A stretch of DNA of 64,000 nt, from positions 496,001 through 560,000 of the forward strand of contig NZ_CP062938.1 in assembly GCF_014898155.1 (NCBI RefSeq), in the 5' to 3' direction. The notes below the pieces were generated by a model, which had not been told where the DNA came from, did not search any database, and was given only the letters and a program-made list of their open reading frames with translations. Below, in pieces: positions 39,088-46,962 of the stretch. Source of the stretch: Bifidobacterium eulemuris (lineage in GTDB: Bacteria > Actinomycetota > Actinomycetes > Actinomycetales > Bifidobacteriaceae). Positions within the stretch are counted from its first letter, which is position 1, and the number at the start of each line of letters is the position of its first letter. A program made the position numbers and the translations under genes.

Positions 39088-39687
39088 CTAGTCGTCCAGA
39101 TGGTCGATGATCCCCAGCTTCAGCCGCATGATCGCTACCACGGACTTGGCGTCGGCGATGGTGCCGTTGATCACCATCTGATAGGCGTCGTCGATGCTGA
39201 GCAGACGCACATCCGAGCGGGGGGTTTCCGGTCCGATCTCCGCGCGCGGGGCAGGCTTGAGGTCGGTGGCGAAAAACACCGACGTATGCTGCGTGGAATA
39301 GCCGGGCGTGTTCATGAAGCGGGCGAACTGCGTGAGCCTGCCGGCCTCGTATCCTGCCTCCTCCGCCAGCTTGCGCGCGGCGACCTCCATCGGCCGTTCG
39401 CTCGGCATGTTGGCGTGTCCGGCGGGGATCTCCAACGTCCAGCGATGGTTCGCAAGACGGTATTGTTCCACCAGCGGAATCATCCCATCCTCCGTAAGCG
39501 CGACCACGGCCACGGTCTCGCCGTTGTTCTCGCGGATGAAATACCGTTCGAAGGAGCCTATCTGGTTGGATTCGTAGGTGACATGGTCCACGTCGAAATA
39601 ATGGGTCTCGATGATCTGCTTGCGCGAGATCTCCTTAACCGGCGACGGACGCCACGGATCGAATCTGCGATAGGTATCGTTACTCAT
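39088..39687 (-). CDS. NUDIX hydrolase
   Basis: 199 residues from the ATG at 39687 with GGAGGCAAC upstream; the longer frame to 39945 would run through tRNA-Leu and is rejected. A NUDIX box of the form GHANMPSERPMEVAARKLAEEAGY sits in the middle of the protein, with Lys in place of the usual first Arg. The flanks (VDHVTYES, FERYFIRENNGETVAVVAL) resemble ADP-ribose pyrophosphatases. It is transcribed with the ANTAR gene but separated by over 80 bases. Confidence 0.86.
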   Translation of the reverse strand: MSNDTYRRFDPWRPSPVKEISRKQIIETHYFDVDHVTYESNQIGSFERYFIRENNGETVAVVALTEDGMIPLVEQYRLANHRWTLEIPAGHANMPSERPMEVAARKLAEEAGYEAGRLTQFARFMNTPGYSTQHTSVFFATDLKPAPRAEIGPETPRSDVRLLSIDDAYQMVINGTIADAKSVVAIMRLKLGIIDHLDD

Positions 39688-39842
39688 GTTGCCTCCTTCT
39701 GGCTCACATACCTGCGTCCCATTGTAATTCGCGCAAGGCGGGACCCGCGCGGTTTTCGCGGGGCGATTCGCGACGCGCGTGACGACGCTGCCGGTTTTGT
39801 CATCCGGCGATATGGTGTATGCTTTCCATTCGTGTGTGATAC

Positions 39843-39919
39843 GCCCCTGTATCCCAATTGGTAGAGGAAGCAGCCTCAAAATCTGCGCAGTGTGGGTTCG
39901 AGTCCCACCGGGGGCACCA
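39843..39919 (+). tRNA. tRNA-Leu (anticodon CAA), insertion site of the conjugative element
   Basis: Acceptor stem GCCCCTG/CGGGGGC, discriminator A and an encoded CCA (39917-39919). Anticodon loop CTCAAAA gives CAA. T arm GTGGG-TTCGAGT-CCCAC. The variable loop is only about five bases although leucine tRNAs normally have a long variable arm; the anticodon stem has a mismatch next to the loop. An intrinsic terminator follows. Accessory genes begin right after it, so its 3' part is the likely attachment site. Confidence 0.85.
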
Positions 39920-40334
39920 CCCAATCGTCCGGCATCACGAAGCATCGTGGCCGGACGTTTTTGATTCCACGCTTCCGTCGTCCATCATCCTGCGGATCAG
40001 TCGGCTCGACAAGAAACCTCACCGTGCTGGATGCAACCAAAGATGCATCTTCATGACTTCTAAGTTCCCTCATCCTCTTAAACGTGCCGTCATCCACCAT
40101 CGCAGCTGGAGTAGTGCCAAAGTAATTGGCTAGTCGTTGTATATCGATTGCCCGCCACGGAATTACCCCAGACATCTTGCCCTGTATGGACTGACGAGTC
40201 AGTTTTAACGGCTCCCCTAGTGAGCTTTTAGGCTTCCCACCTAGAAACAAGGAAGCGTTGTAAGCAATGACCAGATCCAAATATGAGTCATCGTTTTCGT
40301 CTGTTTGCAGCAGCAGTTCATATGGAGTACTCAT
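39876..40334 (-). CDS. HTH (Cro/CI-like) regulator whose 3' end runs into tRNA-Leu
   Basis: 152 residues. A helix-turn-helix-like region is seen at about residues 42-85 (LTRQSIQGKMSGVIPWRAIDIQRLANYF), as in phage and element repressors. The last 24 or so codons read through the tRNA-Leu terminator and into the antisense strand of the tRNA, so the natural C terminus was probably replaced when the element inserted. It is divergent from the small HTH gene at 40422; together they look like an element control switch. Confidence 0.68.
   Translation of the reverse strand: MSTPYELLLQTDENDDSYLDLVIAYNASLFLGGKPKSSLGEPLKLTRQSIQGKMSGVIPWRAIDIQRLANYFGTTPAAMVDDGTFKRMRELRSHEDASLVASSTVRFLVEPTDPQDDGRRKRGIKNVRPRCFVMPDDWVVPPVGLEPTLRRF
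39926..39962 (+). terminator. Terminator of tRNA-Leu
   Basis: CGTCCGGC (39926-39933) pairs with GCCGGACG (39950-39957); CACGA (39936-39940) pairs with TCGTG (39945-39949). TTTTT follows. It lies within the 3' end of the opposing HTH reading frame. Confidence 0.88.
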
Positions 40335-40421
40335 CGCGCCTCATTCCGTTTGTCAAGAAGAATGATGCAATAGTACTCATTCAATTTGCGTTCGGTCAAA
40401 TCGAATGCTATTCTGTCAGGT

Positions 40422-40709
40422 ATGACTTTACAAACGCAAAGTAAATCGCCCCTGTCCCCCATGAAGAGGTGGTGTCTTACAACAGGCACCTCCTATCGTG
40501 AGCTGGCTGCGTTGCTTGGTCAGGCGACTTCCACTGTCTGCGACAAGGTCAATCGTCGCGTCGAGTGGCAGAACCGCGATTACGTGCTGCTGCGTAAGGA
40601 ACTGGGTTTGACATACGACTTCATCCAGGAGGTCGATGCCGATGATGTTGAACGGGTGTTGGCTTCGGCCTCACATAACGAGATTGAGAGGTGCCTGACC
40701 AACCACTAA
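40422..40709 (+). CDS. Small HTH protein of the element
   Basis: 95 residues from the ATG at 40422. The centre (SYRELAALLGQATSTVCDKVNRRVEWQNRDYVLLRKELGL) reads as a helix-turn-helix of the Cro/XRE kind with a recognition helix around TSTVCDKVN. It is divergent from the repressor-like gene at 40334 with an 87-base promoter region between them. A role in choosing between maintenance and transfer is inferred from position only. Confidence 0.7.
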   Translation: MTLQTQSKSPLSPMKRWCLTTGTSYRELAALLGQATSTVCDKVNRRVEWQNRDYVLLRKELGLTYDFIQEVDADDVERVLASASHNEIERCLTNH

Positions 40710-41034
40710 CGAATTCCTCTGTTTACCTATTAATAAGAATGCCGGCCCGGTGTTGGAGCACCGGAACCGGCTGTGTAATAACAATCCGAGCCTTGAGGTC
40801 TCCCATCCTGCCAGATTCGATGACCTTTACGGCTCTGCATTGCGAAGGAGTGTCATCACACATGTTCGACTTTACCAACCGCCCATGCGCTTGTCCTGCG
40901 CTATCTGCTGTTTTCCATTTTAAAAGCACTGTTTTCCGTTTTGGGCGGACAATTGTTTTTTCTCGCCATGGTCGCGATGCGTTCCCCGATCGGGCGGCCT
41001 GCATGTTCTCGCATCCAGCGAACGGAGGTCGGCG
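40710..41034. other. Non-coding gap carrying a hairpin and one copy of the 17-bp element motif
   Basis: 325 bases with no supported gene; open frames on both strands lack coding character. A GC-rich hairpin lies at 40741-40771 (GCCGG, CCGGTG / CACCGG, CCGGC) without a T-run. A copy of the AATTGTCCGCCCAAAAC motif is on the minus strand at 40938-40954. Confidence 0.55.
40938..40954 (-). repeat. Element motif AATTGTCCGCCCAAAAC, copy 1
   Basis: The minus strand reads AATTGTCCGCCCAAAAC, identical over 17 bases to plus-strand 51792-51808 and over its 12-base core to 46776-46787. Confidence 0.7.
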
Positions 41035-41235
41035 ATGAAAACGAAGTGCGTCGCGTTCACGGTTCCCGCTTTGATCGTGTGTCTTACGATCTGTCTGTCC
41101 GAATCGTTCTGGTGGCTGGCTGCCGCTACCGTCCTGGCTTTCGTCCAGGTGCTGTTGCTGCCCTCGGATGAGGAGTTCGAGGCCATGACGCATCGCGAAC
41201 CCCGCGTGGTGTCGTCGCATCCGGTGGAGGCGTGA
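41035..41235 (+). CDS. Small two-segment membrane protein
   Basis: 66 residues with GGAGGTCGGCG upstream of the ATG. Two adjacent hydrophobic segments (AFTVPALIVCLTICL and FWWLAAATVLAFVQVLLL) precede an acidic tail. No family is recognised. It opens a run of closely spaced genes extending to 43866. Confidence 0.65.
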   Translation: MKTKCVAFTVPALIVCLTICLSESFWWLAAATVLAFVQVLLLPSDEEFEAMTHREPRVVSSHPVEA

Positions 41236-41236
41236 G

Positions 41237-41374
41237 ATGGTTTGGATTTTAACAGGGGTCACGATCATCGTCATCGGCCAGCTTTTCAATCTCGCCTTAT
41301 GTCAATCAGCGAAGAGGGGCGATGAAATCGACCGCGCTGTTTTTCGTCATGAAGACGAGGAGGACCGTCAATGA
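41237..41374 (+). CDS. 45-residue membrane peptide
   Basis: Starts with the ATG one base after the previous stop. One hydrophobic segment (ILTGVTIIVIGQLFNLAL) then a charged tail (HEDEEDRQ). Its stop overlaps the next start as ATGA. Function unknown; the close packing between two other genes supports it being real. Confidence 0.55.
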   Translation: MVWILTGVTIIVIGQLFNLALCQSAKRGDEIDRAVFRHEDEEDRQ

Positions 41375-41811
41375 GCAGGAAAGAATTCGATGCGCGGCAG
41401 CTGCGGTACCTGCGGAGGCTGTCGGCTGTGGAATCGGTGACCGCCACCAAAATCAGGTATTCTCGCGCTTTCCAGCTTGACTGCATGCGTCGTTATATCC
41501 TCGGCGATCATCCCACCGCCATTTTCCGTGATGCCGGTTTGGATCCTTCGATTATCGGCTACAAGCGCATCGAACGCTGCATCGCCCGATGGCGTCAGGA
41601 CCCCGACATCATGACATCGGTTCGCGCCGGCGATAGCGCCGATCTCGAATCCGATTGCGACATGCGTCTGGACGATGGCGAGCCGCTGCCGGCTCATTCC
41701 GATGATGGTTTCGTGCCGATGCATGTGTTCGAGGCGCATCTTAGCCGTGTGAACCGGCTTGAGCATTGCGTCGATGATTTGCAGAAGCAGCTAGCGGAGG
41801 TGGCGAAGTGA
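41371..41811 (+). CDS. Hypothetical protein with HTH-like region and C-terminal coiled coil
   Basis: 146 residues. The N-terminal half (YSRAFQLDCMRRYILGDHPTAIFRDAGLDPSIIGYKRIERCIARW) has the layout of a transposase-type helix-turn-helix (first helix, then GLDPSII turn region). The C terminus is a short coiled coil (AHLSRVNRLEHCVDDLQKQL). No catalytic domain is present, so it is a DNA-binding protein, not a transposase. Start and stop overlap both neighbours. Confidence 0.68.
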   Translation: MSRKEFDARQLRYLRRLSAVESVTATKIRYSRAFQLDCMRRYILGDHPTAIFRDAGLDPSIIGYKRIERCIARWRQDPDIMTSVRAGDSADLESDCDMRLDDGEPLPAHSDDGFVPMHVFEAHLSRVNRLEHCVDDLQKQLAEVAK

Positions 41812-41984
41812 AACCGCTGACGTTGAAGAGGGCCGACCGACTGTTGATATTGCGTAGTCCGTCGGACGGCTCGCAGGATCTGTACGTGTCCACAATGATT
41901 GGCATGCCTTTGCCTCGTGTGCCACTCGAACGGGACCGGTTGCGTGCCTCCGTCATGATTGCCGCCAAGAGGAGGCGATCATGA
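41808..41984 (+). CDS. 58-residue hypothetical protein
   Basis: GTG start overlapping the preceding stop (GTGA) and stop overlapping the next start (ATGA). It is basic at both ends (LTLKRADRLL, AAKRRRS). No family is recognised. The two overlaps and the AGGAGG sequence placed inside its end for the next gene support translation as part of the chain. Confidence 0.55.
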   Translation: MKPLTLKRADRLLILRSPSDGSQDLYVSTMIGMPLPRVPLERDRLRASVMIAAKRRRS

Positions 41985-43354
41985 GCAATATTGCGTTGAG
42001 CTGGGCGTACAAGTGCCATGTGGGCAACGCGGCCGCCAAGGCCGTACTCATCTATCTGGCCGACCGCGCCTCTGACGACGGGACCGGCGCGTTTCCCAAG
42101 ATTGACACGATCGCGAAGGTGACTGAGTTTTCCGAGTCGAGCGTGCGGAAAAGCCTACGCCTCCTCCAGGAGCGTGGATTCATCCGCAAAGGCGACCAAC
42201 GATACGCGCGCATCGGCAAAGGCGGACGCGACCGACTGCCCCAGTACTGTCAGGTCGTGTGGGACCTTAATGTTGGCTCCGATCCGACCACCCTGGCATG
42301 GATCGAAAACACCCATGCCAGCGAGTACGATTCCACCACAATGAGTGTCCAGCCTGACCCGGATGCTGCTCGACTGCCCGATAACGACGAAGCCAGGGAG
42401 CTTGATCCCGACGCAAAGTCGGAGAACCGCGAAAATAAGCCATTCCCCAGCTCTACACCACGTACAGTGCTGGAAAAAGAAGAGGAGGACACCCATACTC
42501 CAGCACTGCATGAGGTACAGACCCAGTCCTGTACCACGTACAGTGCCAGCTCTGCACCACGTACAGTGCTGTATATAAAGGAAGAAACCCAACAGGCTAA
42601 CCCTCCAAGTAAACCTCTCCCCTCTGCCACTACGTGGCATCTCCCCGACGGGGAGACCGACGGTGATGATGACGATGGATGGCAGGAATACCTCGCCGAA
42701 ATCGAGGACGGACCGGACGCAACCAGTGGTCTTGCCGAGTCCGGTGTCGTCGCCGACGACCTGCTGCGCAAGCTGCGCGGTATCCGCGCCGACGCGGGAC
42801 TGACCACGCCCGAGCCGACCGGCCGCGACCGCAAGGCCGTCCTCGCCCTGCACCGTCGCTTGCAAGCCCTGCACGCTCCGCTGGATGCTTTCGGCCTGAT
42901 CGTCGCCACATTGGAATGGGCCATCGGCCGTGATTGGTGGGCCAGGCGGATCCGCACCGGCCGTCAATTGGCTCGATTGTGGGACGAGCTTGAGGACGAC
43001 CGTGCCATCGAGCAGCGCGCCGTCGCACGCCACACATCGGTCAGGCCCGCCGAGGAGCCGGACGCCCAGCACCTCCACGCCACCGGCTGCGTGCATGTGC
43101 GCCGGCTGCTTGACTGCGGTCGCGCCGTCGATGCCGACCCTGACTCGACCCGACGCCACGCCCACGCTGATCAGGTCCTCGCATGGCTGGACGCGGGCGA
43201 CGACGACGCGGCGATCGTGGCCCGTCTCGCCGACCTGCTGCGTGAGGAGCGCGAACGACACGAGCGGGACATGACGGAACTCGCCCGCCAACGCAAGCTG
43301 AACGGTGGGCATATGTTCGCCGGCGCGCGCGAACGAGTGGGGGTGATGTCATGA
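41981..43354 (+). CDS. Replication-type helix-turn-helix protein
   Basis: 457 residues. Residues 10-75 are a winged HTH of the kind found in phage and plasmid replication proteins (KAVLIYLADRASDDGTGAFPKIDTIAKVTEFSESSVRKSLRLLQERGFI). The middle (about 110-250) is low-complexity and acidic. It contains repeated nucleotide stretches encoding PRTVL and TTYSA-type segments (CACCACGTACAGTGCT occurs twice). The C-terminal 200 residues are helical and charged. It could be the element's replication initiator or primosome loader; this is inference. Confidence 0.72.
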   Translation: MSNIALSWAYKCHVGNAAAKAVLIYLADRASDDGTGAFPKIDTIAKVTEFSESSVRKSLRLLQERGFIRKGDQRYARIGKGGRDRLPQYCQVVWDLNVGSDPTTLAWIENTHASEYDSTTMSVQPDPDAARLPDNDEARELDPDAKSENRENKPFPSSTPRTVLEKEEEDTHTPALHEVQTQSCTTYSASSAPRTVLYIKEETQQANPPSKPLPSATTWHLPDGETDGDDDDGWQEYLAEIEDGPDATSGLAESGVVADDLLRKLRGIRADAGLTTPEPTGRDRKAVLALHRRLQALHAPLDAFGLIVATLEWAIGRDWWARRIRTGRQLARLWDELEDDRAIEQRAVARHTSVRPAEEPDAQHLHATGCVHVRRLLDCGRAVDADPDSTRRHAHADQVLAWLDAGDDDAAIVARLADLLREERERHERDMTELARQRKLNGGHMFAGARERVGVMS

Positions 43355-43866
43355 GCGAGACGATTGATGACACCATGCGGTTCGTGCGGACGGCTCCGCT
43401 GTTGGGTGGTCGGAACCGGCGGCCGGAATGCGAGGGCTTCCCGGCGAATTGGGCCGATTTGGTTTGGGGATTGGACGACGAGGCGGATCAGCAGGCCCGG
43501 CGCGAGGCCATGCGCTTCGGCGCTATGGTCTGCCGCGAGTGCCCGGTCCGCATCGAGTGCCTGGCTTCGGCAATCGTGCAGCGGGAAAGGTCCACACTCA
43601 AGGGCGGATTGTCCTGGACGACGCGCAAGCGTATCGCGCATCTGGCCGAGAAGGCCGGCGTGCCCTTGCAGGATAATGACCTGCCGGCCAAGCAACGATA
43701 CGTGCTGCTGATGCGATGGCTCGCCTCGCATCCTCATGCCGAAGATCAGGCGCGCCGTCAGGAGAACGAGCAGCGGACCAATCGGCGGCGTAGAACATCG
43801 CGGCCACGGATCAAGACGCTTCCCAGGGTCTCCCCCGGCGTCGGACAATCCGCGCTGTTCGACTGA
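43351..43866 (+). CDS. WhiB-like iron-sulfur regulator
   Basis: 171 residues. Four cysteines are in WhiB spacing: C27, C61, C64 and C70 (MVCRECPVRIECLA), expected to hold a 4Fe-4S cluster. The GGLSWTTRKRI segment matches the G[IVL]WGG-type turn followed by basic DNA-binding residues. The start overlaps the previous stop (ATGA). WhiB proteins are restricted to actinobacteria and their phages/elements. Here one is part of the conjugative element's control operon and may sense redox or regulate transfer genes. Confidence 0.85.
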   Translation: MSETIDDTMRFVRTAPLLGGRNRRPECEGFPANWADLVWGLDDEADQQARREAMRFGAMVCRECPVRIECLASAIVQRERSTLKGGLSWTTRKRIAHLAEKAGVPLQDNDLPAKQRYVLLMRWLASHPHAEDQARRQENEQRTNRRRRTSRPRIKTLPRVSPGVGQSALFD

Positions 43867-43926
43867 CAGCAGGCAATCAAGCAAGCAGGAATGCAGACAT
43901 TCAGACTTTCAAGAAAGCAGGAGAAC

Positions 43927-44520
43927 ATGAGAATCGCTATCGCGAACGCGAAGGGCGGTGTGGCGAAGACCACGACCGCGATTTATCTGGCTTCCACGAT
44001 CGCCCATCGGGGCGGTCTTGTCGAGGTGTGGGACGCGGATCCGCAATCGTCGGCGAGTCTGTGGGCGGACGCAGCGGCCGACGCGGGCGACCCGCTGCCG
44101 TATCAGGTGCTGCCCGCGAATCTGAGCACCATGCGTCGTCTCGCTTCGGCGTCGGTCGATGACGGCCGGTGGTCCATCATCGATTGCCCTCCCCAGGGCA
44201 AGTTGCTGGAGGCTGCGGTGAGGTCAGTCGATTTCGTGATCGTGCCGACATCGGACAGTCCGATGGACTTGCAGCAGGCGTGGGCGACATTGGATGAGGT
44301 GTTGAAGAACACTCCGGCATCCGTGCTGGTCGTGCGCGCGCAATGCAACACCCGCGCCTTCCGGGACACGATGGACGCGTTGGAGGAATCGGACTCGCCC
44401 CGTTTCGAGACCGTCATCCGTTTCCGCCAGGAGATCAAGAAGGGACTCGGCTCGAATCCCGGCGACAAGCTCTACGAGTACCGCGACCTGCTCACCGAGA
44501 TTGATAAGGAGTTGCGATGA
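43927..44520 (+). CDS. ParA-family partition ATPase
   Basis: 197 residues from the ATG at 43927 (MRIAIANAKGGVAKTTTA). The deviant Walker A is KGGVAKTT (Ala replaces the usual Gly), Walker A' is VWDADPQ and Walker B is SIIDCPPQGKLLEAA. It is short, like orphan ParA proteins on plasmids and conjugative elements. It probably maintains or positions the excised element with the RHH protein encoded next, whose start overlaps its stop (ATGA). Confidence 0.9.
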   Translation: MRIAIANAKGGVAKTTTAIYLASTIAHRGGLVEVWDADPQSSASLWADAAADAGDPLPYQVLPANLSTMRRLASASVDDGRWSIIDCPPQGKLLEAAVRSVDFVIVPTSDSPMDLQQAWATLDEVLKNTPASVLVVRAQCNTRAFRDTMDALEESDSPRFETVIRFRQEIKKGLGSNPGDKLYEYRDLLTEIDKELR

Positions 44521-44738
44521 AGGGCAATTACTCGCCTTTGCGACGTGACCGCGCGTCCATCGGGGCCGCCTTCGGAGGCTCCGGCCAGCAGTCGCATGGA
44601 GACAAGGTCATGTTGAGTCTCAGGGTCCCGTCCGACCTCAAGATGCGGTTTAAGACCGAAGCCGTCTCACGAGGCAGGAGTATGGAGGAATGCCTGGTGG
44701 ATGCCCTCGAACAGTGGTTGGGAGGCGATCATGAGTGA
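44517..44738 (+). CDS. Ribbon-helix-helix partition partner
   Basis: 73 residues. The ribbon-helix-helix fold is readable in VMLSLRVPSDLKMRFKTEAVSRGRSMEECLVDAL (strand, helix, Gly turn, helix). It has a basic, Gly-rich N terminus that could stimulate the ParA ATPase. Overlapping stop/start codons with ParA upstream and the DUF2786 gene downstream show translational coupling. Confidence 0.8.
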   Translation: MKGNYSPLRRDRASIGAAFGGSGQQSHGDKVMLSLRVPSDLKMRFKTEAVSRGRSMEECLVDALEQWLGGDHE

Positions 44739-45552
44739 TGATCGTTTCGAGCGGATGCTGGAGCGCGTGCGTCGTTTGCTTGCTTTGGCGGAGGATCCCG
44801 CCAGCAGTGACAGCGAGGCCGAAGTGGCCTACGAGCGCGCTCAGAAGCTGATGCAGGAGCATGCCATCGAGTCGTGGCGTCTGCGGCATGTCGGTGAGCC
44901 GGTGGAGCGGATCAGCGAGAAGTGCGTGCCGGTCGATGCGAGTCCGGTCAATCGGTACAAGGCCGCTTTGGCGAAGATCATCGCGGAGGCGAACCAATGC
45001 GATGCGTTCTGTTCGGCCTACACGTCGCGTAATCATCGCGATGTGATCACGAGCGTCACGTTCGTCGGGACGCCCGGGAACATCGAGAAGTCCGTGCTGC
45101 TCTGGCAGAGCATGGAGCTGCGCCGTGCGGCGCATTGGCGTATCGCGCTCAGCCGGGAACGCGCGCGCATCGCGGCGAACATCGAGAAGGAGCTGTCTCC
45201 ATCCCATTTGGCGCTTATGGAACGCATGGGGGCGTCTCCCGCACGTTACGCTCGGGAGCGCTGCGCCGAAGCCCCGTTCCGCAACGGCTTCTACCTCGGT
45301 TTCTGCCAGCGCATCGAAGCCCGTTTCGCCGCGCTCGGCCGAGATATGGAATCCGTGGGCAGCGATCTCATGCTTTCCCACCGCAACGCCATCTCGGACT
45401 ATATGGCCGGCCATGATCTCAAAACCATGCAGTGCCCGGCGTTGACGGTCAGCCATGACGGGGTGCGCGCGGGACGCGAGGATGCCGATATGACCAGTAT
45501 CGGTTTGGCCGAAACGGAAGCGGAAAGGAGCAGGTATGAGATCCACGCATAG
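44731..45552 (+). CDS. DUF2786 domain protein
   Basis: 273 residues from the ATG at 44731. Residues 5-45 are a DUF2786 domain (ERVRRLLALAEDPASSDSEAEVAYERAQKLM), found in proteins of phages, plasmids and conjugative elements. The remainder is helical and includes ALSRERARIAANIEKEL and a conserved-looking GFYLGFCQRIEARF stretch. No enzymatic motif is evident. It ends the partition operon. Confidence 0.82.
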   Translation: MSDDRFERMLERVRRLLALAEDPASSDSEAEVAYERAQKLMQEHAIESWRLRHVGEPVERISEKCVPVDASPVNRYKAALAKIIAEANQCDAFCSAYTSRNHRDVITSVTFVGTPGNIEKSVLLWQSMELRRAAHWRIALSRERARIAANIEKELSPSHLALMERMGASPARYARERCAEAPFRNGFYLGFCQRIEARFAALGRDMESVGSDLMLSHRNAISDYMAGHDLKTMQCPALTVSHDGVRAGREDADMTSIGLAETEAERSRYEIHA

Positions 45553-45673
45553 AGGACGCAGGCAGTCATTAATGAATGCTTGAAATCCAGCGGTCATTAT
45601 TTCAAGAAATCAGGAAGTCGAAGCCCGCATCTCCGTCCATATGGATAAGGTGCATATATATAAGGAGTGAATC

Positions 45674-46723
45674 ATGTCGGAGAACACGAACAAGAGCACG
45701 AACGATAGGCCCGAATCGACGGTTGAGGATATGACCGCCGGCCTCATCGCGCACGATCAGGTTGATGAGGTCACAGCCGAGGCCGAGGCGTTGGCCAACG
45801 CTGACGCGGACAAATCGGAACACTCGAAGCGGAAGCGCAAAAGGATGATCGCGTTCGCTGTGATTGTGGCGGTCATCGTCCTCGCCGTCGGCGGCGCGAT
45901 CGGATGGCTGGCGTGGTCGAACGCACGATTGGACGCGGCCAAAACCGCGTGTGCGACCGCGAGCGAAACCGTGAGCGAGGCGAAACAGTCATATGCCGCT
46001 TTGCTGGAAGGCGACGCGGCGGACGCGGCCGCGATCACCACTGACATGGTGGCTGACCCGGACACGCTGGACGCACTGACCGAAGCGATGGACGAACAGG
46101 CTCCCGACCACGCGGAATGCGAGGCCGAAGACACGGCGGGTCTGACCGCCGCAACCGACGATATGGACGAGGCGACGACCTGGTATCGGACGCATACCAA
46201 GAGTCTGACCGCCGTCATAAAGTCCGTCACCGATTCACGAGATACGAAGACGCTCCAGACCGCGAAGGACGCGCTCAATTCAAAAATCAATGAGGCGCGG
46301 GCGCTGCTCACGTCGAGTGACGGCAACGTGGCCGACAATGCGACCCGCGAATCGTTGACCACGGCCATCGACGAGGCATCCGCCATCGACGGCGACGATC
46401 CGACCATATACGACGAGTCGCGCGCGAAGCTGGAGGCCGCGATGCAGACGGTGAACGATTCCGTCACGGCAAAGAGCGAGGCCGACGCCCAAGCCGCCGC
46501 CGAAGCAGCGGCCGCCGCTCAAGCGCAACAGTCCTACACGCCCTCGTATTCGTATTCAGGCGGTACCGGCACTTACGGATACACCGGTACCGGCTCCAGC
46601 GGAGGATCCAGTTCCAGTTCGAGCAGCGGATCATCATCAGGAAGTTCTTTCGGTGGTGGTTCCAGCACCAGAGTTCCCGGCTGGCAAGGCACCGGCACCG
46701 TCTCTCCTGACGTGGCCGGCTGA
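45674..46723 (+). CDS. Membrane-anchored helical protein with Ser/Gly tail (paralogue of 57701-58948)
   Basis: 349 residues with AAGGAGTG upstream. An acidic cytoplasmic head is followed by a membrane segment at about residues 58-81, an Ala/Thr/Asp-rich helical outer region (residues 85-270) and then AQAQQSYTPSYSYSGG and a Ser/Gly/Tyr tail. Pieces nearly identical to the protein at 57701 are TADMVADPDT / TTDMVADPDT and AQAQQSYTPSY, so the two share an origin. Both lie in the conjugative element, which suggests a surface or channel-associated role in mating. A terminator follows. Confidence 0.75.
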   Translation: MSENTNKSTNDRPESTVEDMTAGLIAHDQVDEVTAEAEALANADADKSEHSKRKRKRMIAFAVIVAVIVLAVGGAIGWLAWSNARLDAAKTACATASETVSEAKQSYAALLEGDAADAAAITTDMVADPDTLDALTEAMDEQAPDHAECEAEDTAGLTAATDDMDEATTWYRTHTKSLTAVIKSVTDSRDTKTLQTAKDALNSKINEARALLTSSDGNVADNATRESLTTAIDEASAIDGDDPTIYDESRAKLEAAMQTVNDSVTAKSEADAQAAAEAAAAAQAQQSYTPSYSYSGGTGTYGYTGTGSSGGSSSSSSSGSSSGSSFGGGSSTRVPGWQGTGTVSPDVAG

Positions 46724-46730
46724 CTCAACG

Positions 46731-46769
46731 AATAATGCTCATGTCACCTTGACGTGAGCATTATTTTTT
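46731..46769 (+). terminator. Terminator after the Ser/Gly-tailed protein
   Basis: AATAATGCTCA (46731-46741) pairs with TGAGCATTATT (46755-46765) and a T-run follows. Confidence 0.9.
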
Positions 46770-46775
46770 GCACAT

Positions 46776-46787
46776 GTCCGCCCAAAA
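46776..46787 (+). repeat. Element motif GTCCGCCCAAAA, copy 2
   Basis: The core of the 17-bp motif, directly after a terminator and about 175 bases upstream of the adhesin start. Confidence 0.6.
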
Positions 46788-46962
46788 ACAGCTGACCTAT
46801 CACTGAGACTGGATATTGCGGGTCGCCCGTGGGACGCCTTCGGGGAAAAAACGACTCGCGCCTTTTCGCTCATACCATGTATGGGACGGCCGGTTTCATC
46901 TCGATTCCGGCCAGTCCTGTACAGATGAAGCGAGGAGGCTGGAATTAGCGAAAAAGGTTGAT

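Noticed and set aside
39688..39945. Longer start for the NUDIX protein at 39945
   Set aside because: The extra 86 residues would be read from the antisense strand of tRNA-Leu and its upstream region.
40691..41038. 115-codon plus-strand frame before the small membrane gene
   Set aside because: Overlaps a hairpin and the 17-bp motif, overlaps the HTH gene end, and has no coding character.
41371..41811. Transposase orfA of an insertion sequence
   Set aside because: HTH-like region only, no catalytic partner frame, no terminal inverted repeats, and the gene is locked in an overlapping operon.
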